A stretch of 36,000 nt of DNA from Apostichopus japonicus. Its lineage: Eukaryota > Echinodermata > Holothuroidea > Aspidochirotida > Stichopodidae. Positions 32,486 through 36,000 of the stretch are shown in pieces (the stretch's first letter is position 1; each line of letters starts with the position of its first letter). The DNA lies in the NCBI RefSeq assembly GCF_037975245.1, contig NC_092576.1:1812501-1848500 (forward strand). The letters are read 5' to 3'. The notes below the pieces were generated by a model, which made no database searches, had not been told where the DNA came from, and saw nothing but the letters and a program-made list of their open reading frames with translations. A program made the position numbers and the translations under genes.

Positions 32486-34589
32486 GTAAGAGGAGGGGAA
32501 AGGAAAGAGGGGATACGGGGTGTGTTTAATCGTTGAAGTTTCATTTGCTTACTTCCACCACTTATGTAATTGTGATCTGAGCCCTGGGGAGGGGGAGGGA
32601 GGGAGGAAGGTACCTCCTCCAAATAGTAAACAGAAGTTATACAAATGACAGACTTGCTTTCCGCAGGTTTTGGTGATTTTATAGAGGTATGCAGTGTGTT
32701 ATGGGAAGAAAATCTCCACTACCCCCTCCCCTACCTAAGTGTAAAAGTTCAATTCATGTATAAAAGGCCTCTTTGGTTATATTTTTTGTGACATTTGAAC
32801 TTGGATCCAAATTTAATGTAGGAATGAATTCAAGATTTCTATGAAGCAATCTGTCATTTAATTTATTTTTTATTTTTTAAATCTGTTGTCTTTTCATTTA
32901 ATTGTAATATTTCAGTCATTTGCAAGAAATACAAACTGCTCACATTTATTTACTCTTAAAACAGAATATTAACTGTGCTACAAAATGAGAAATTAAAAAC
33001 ATGCATGTAGATATTTCCCAGAAAAGTAAGGGGAGAAAAGAGTGTTGGGGACAGGATTGTGTCCGAGAGAAGTGACTATAAAGTTATTAAGATCTTGTGT
33101 GTGATGTTGAGGTCGTAAGTACTGCTGTGTATGACACATGGTTAGGCTATGATCACAAAAACAGAACTTATTAATGTTTTCACAGTACAGCCCCTTCTCA
33201 CGTGGGTTTCGAGGAAAGGGTTAAGCATAATTTCAAAAAAAAAGTTGCCAAGGTTCTGAAGCCAGAAGATCTCATAATGATCCCAGCAGAAGTGATGGGT
33301 TTTATCTCTGTGTTAAAGAAATATGAAAGATGTTTAGAGAACTAGAAAGTGGTTTTTGTGATCATACTTAAATTTAGCAGCATGAAAAGGCTGTGCAAAT
33401 TGACCAAATTACTATGTACAGAGAGCAGTAAATAGATATTATATAAATATGAATTTCTGTATGGAGAAACTGAGCGTCCTTACAATTTTGATTCAATCCA
33501 TAAAATTTAGTCACAAATAATAGAGGATTCATTCCATATAGTGATTCCCCTGTAGGATTAATTCACGTAACTTTCTTTACAAATAAAGAAAAGTTCAGGT
33601 TGACCGAATGCCCTTAAAACTAGCATTCATAGCCGTTTTCTCAGAATTTTTGGCAGTATACATATATATATCCCTGCACTGCAGATGCCTGAAAGAATTC
33701 TAGAATGGCACAAATAATATTTCCACAACCAGTTGATCGTTTAATATTGAGGCACTTCACTGATAGGCTTGTAGTTGCAAAGTGTTGTACAGTATGTACA
33801 GTATACATACTGTAGTTGGGAGTTAACAATACCTTAGCAATGAATAAAACACAAATTAAAAAAAAAAAAGAAAAAAAAGGGCATTCTAAGTCAGACATAG
33901 ATGTATGCTTTAATACCGTTAATCCAAATTAAAAAGCTGAGCGTCTAAATTCTTAAGCATTAGGAAGTTAGGAAAGGTGTAGTACCAGGGAGCAATGTTT
34001 CGGAAGGGTTCACATCACTACTATGTCAAGCCCCCTGTACACAATCCTACCGGAATGTGTACACATTTTACCATGCATTCAGTTCGTGTCACTTTAAGTG
34101 TTTGCACTTCCCTCTCCATAGCAAGTAGTTATGATATACATTAAGTTTTCCAAAGGAAGTTGCTTGCCAGCAAACTAGGTTTTAATATAAGGACTTTTGC
34201 AAGGAAATGTCAAAGGTCATGAAGAAAGCCTGCATTTAATAGGATTACATCCAACTTTGATTCTTTCCAGCTTAGAGAACTGGAAAGAAAGGAAATGAGG
34301 TAACTGCTGTTTGGGGGGTCAAGGTAAAACCTAAAGTGGTCCCCAGAATAATCATTGTGCAGCTTTGCATGTATAATTATTAAAATTGGTTTTTGAAAGT
34401 AGCTTTCGATTTTGTCAGTACTGCTTTGGAATGGACTCCGCAGGAAATTTGTGATATATAATATGATGTTGTAACTAGGATCAGTAGGGTGGGTGTGTCC
34501 TGTTGGAAACTTATTATCAATGTTTGACTAGATGCAAATTATTAGTCATTAATCATTTATGTTGTACAAATGTGCTACATATTTGGTAC
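32486..34589 (+). other. First part of intron 3
   Basis: AT-rich sequence with a G-rich patch near 32586-32609, a C-rich patch near 32721-32732 and an A-rich run near 33859-33880. No gene, RNA or transposon end is seen. I looked here for the continuation of PUR repeat II and did not find it. Confidence 0.6.
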
Positions 34590-35475
34590 AGGTACAAACC
34601 ACTATGTTACAAGTACGAACCAATGTACTATGTTACAAGTACTATCCAATGTACTATGTTACAAACTGTACAAACCAATGTACTCTGTTACAAGTACAAA
34701 CCAATGTTCTATGTTACAAGTACAAACCAATGTTCTATGTTACAAGTACAAACAAATGTACTGTGTCACAAGTACAAACCACTTTGTTACAAGTACAAAC
34801 CAATGTACTCTGTTACAAGTACAAACCAATGAACTATGTTTCAAGTACAAACCAATGTACTATGTTACAAGTACAAACCAATGTGCTATGTTACAAGTAC
34901 AAACCAATGTGCTATGTTACAAGTACAAACCAATATACTATGTTACAAGTACAGTACAAACCAATGTACTCTGTTACAATTACAAACCAATGAACTATGT
35001 TACAAGTACAAACCAATGTACTCTGTTACAATTACAAATCAATGAACTATGTTACAAGTACAAATCAATGTACTCTGTTACAATTACAAATAAATGTACT
35101 ATGTTACAAGTACAAACCAATGTACTATGTTACAAGTACAAACCAATGAGCTATGTTACAAGTACATACCAATATACTATGTTACAAGTACAGTACAAAC
35201 CAATGTACTCTGTTACAAGTACAAACCAATGAACTATGTTACAAGTACAAACCAATGAACTATGTTACAAGTACAAACCGATGTACTATGTTACAAGTAC
35301 AAACCAATGTACTATGTTACAAGTACAAACCACTATGTTACAAGTACAAACCAATGTACTCTGTTACAAGTACAAACCAATGAACTACAGTATGTTATAA
35401 CTACAAACCAATGAGCTATGTTACAAGTACATACCAATGTACTACACTATGTTAAAATTTCAAACCAATGAACTA
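34590..35475 (+). repeat. 26-bp tandem array, about 33 units
   Basis: The unit is close to TTACAAGTACAAACCAATGT plus ACTATG, with frequent variants in the last part (ACTCTG, AACTATG, GCTATG) and some shortened copies lacking CAATGT. The unit has no stop codon in any of the three forward frames. Because 26 is not a multiple of 3, the frames cycle every 78 bp, which produces overlapping forward open frames of up to 220 codons with a 26-residue period (TNQCTMLQVQTNVLCYKYKP and similar). The protein period is explained by the DNA unit. Confidence 0.95.
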
Positions 35476-35991
35476 TTGTAGTAAAAATATGTGGGCTTTA
35501 GCTTTCCATCTTTCTAATCTGTCTTGTTGTCTTTTACACTTGTCACATTGTGTCACACATTTTGTCACACATTGTCACATTTTGTCACACATTTGTGGTG
35601 CACATTTGCTGGATCAGGATCCTTCCCAAAGGGAGATCACGATTTGGTTGTTCTGATCCTGAATACCGGAGTATCCACACTACGATATTGGTTGTCCTCG
35701 TGGGGTTAGATCCTCCTTGCATTACCAAATGTGAGCAAGGATTTACTCATGCATTGACTGTTTGTTTATTTCGCTCCTCGCTTACCTGTCTCCTCACAAC
35801 CTGAGCACCTGTTCTACCATGCCTATAATGTCCATGGTAACCCTTTAACACTGTGTGCCCTTCATGACCAGCTCCCGGTCATTGCTCCTCCTTCTCATTC
35901 TACCATGTTAAGTTACTACAAGTGTTTTATTCGATTTGAGTATTTCCATTCTCTGTAAGGCTCTACCAAGTTTCTCAGTACTTATTTTCAG
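35476..35991 (+). other. End of intron 3
   Basis: A short array of TGTCACACATT-like units lies at about 35540-35595. The segment at 35773-35818 resembles 18791-18840 (both contain ACCTGTCTCCTCACA). A pyrimidine-rich stretch ending TTATTTTCAG precedes base 35992. Confidence 0.55.
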
Positions 35992-36000
35992 GTCAGTTTC
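35992..36000 (+). CDS. PURA: Probable first codons of PUR gene exon 4 (cut by the window end)
   Basis: CTTATTTTCAG is a good acceptor, and the nine bases after it read Val-Ser-Phe in phase 0, as required by the exon 3 donor. PUR repeat II continues GRFL(R/K)-(I/V)-x after this point, so a Val here fits. Only three codons are visible, so chance agreement is possible. A second AG upstream (TTTCTCAG at about 35971-35978) is an alternative acceptor. Confidence 0.45.

Noticed and set aside
34570-35232. 220-codon forward frame with a 26-residue repeat
   Set aside because: The period follows the 26-bp DNA unit, all three forward frames are open, and the region is intronic.

Overview
This is AT-rich eukaryotic nuclear DNA with long introns, many simple and tandem repeats, and several mobile-element remnants. 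The one gene I can identify encodes a PUR-alpha-type single-stranded nucleic-acid-binding protein. Human PURA is intronless in its coding part (established knowledge), whereas here the gene is split by long introns. That, the repeat style and the low G+C suggest an invertebrate metazoan. An invertebrate deuterostome such as an echinoderm is my best guess, but this is inference and the species cannot be read from the sequence.

Layout. Bases 1-1040 hold a short non-coding stretch and then three tandem ~250-bp units. Bases 1081-5887 form a 4.8-kb DNA transposon with perfect 26-bp terminal inverted repeats, a candidate 4-bp target duplication (AGGT), and eleven perfect copies of the 14-mer GTGATGTCCGAAAC placed only in its two subterminal zones. 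It has no transposase frame, and it carries a tRNA-derived SINE-like insert with three adjacent hairpins. Bases 7577-8235 are three tandem ~225-bp units starting with ATA/ATT runs.

The PUR gene lies on the + strand. Exon 1 is at 9834-9897, exon 2 at 29996-30096 and exon 3 at 32264-32485; a probable exon 4 begins at 35992 and leaves the window. Splice phases agree across all joins (phase 1, 0, 0). The visible exons give about 129 residues: an acidic start, all of PUR repeat I and the first part of repeat II. The rest of the protein must lie beyond base 36000.

Intron 1 is about 20.1 kb. It contains a G-rich minisatellite just after exon 1, a 13-bp minisatellite, a large array of 39/43-bp units followed by a higher-order CAGTACA-rich array, a 162-bp foldback element, a hammerhead-ribozyme-like motif on the minus strand, retroelement tails and microsatellites. 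Intron 3 contains about 33 copies of a 26-bp unit that is open in all three forward frames.

Apart from the PUR exons, every long open frame here is either repeat-driven or lacks recognisable protein features. The most interesting non-genic structures are the transposon with its paired subterminal motif, the hammerhead-like motif and the foldback element.
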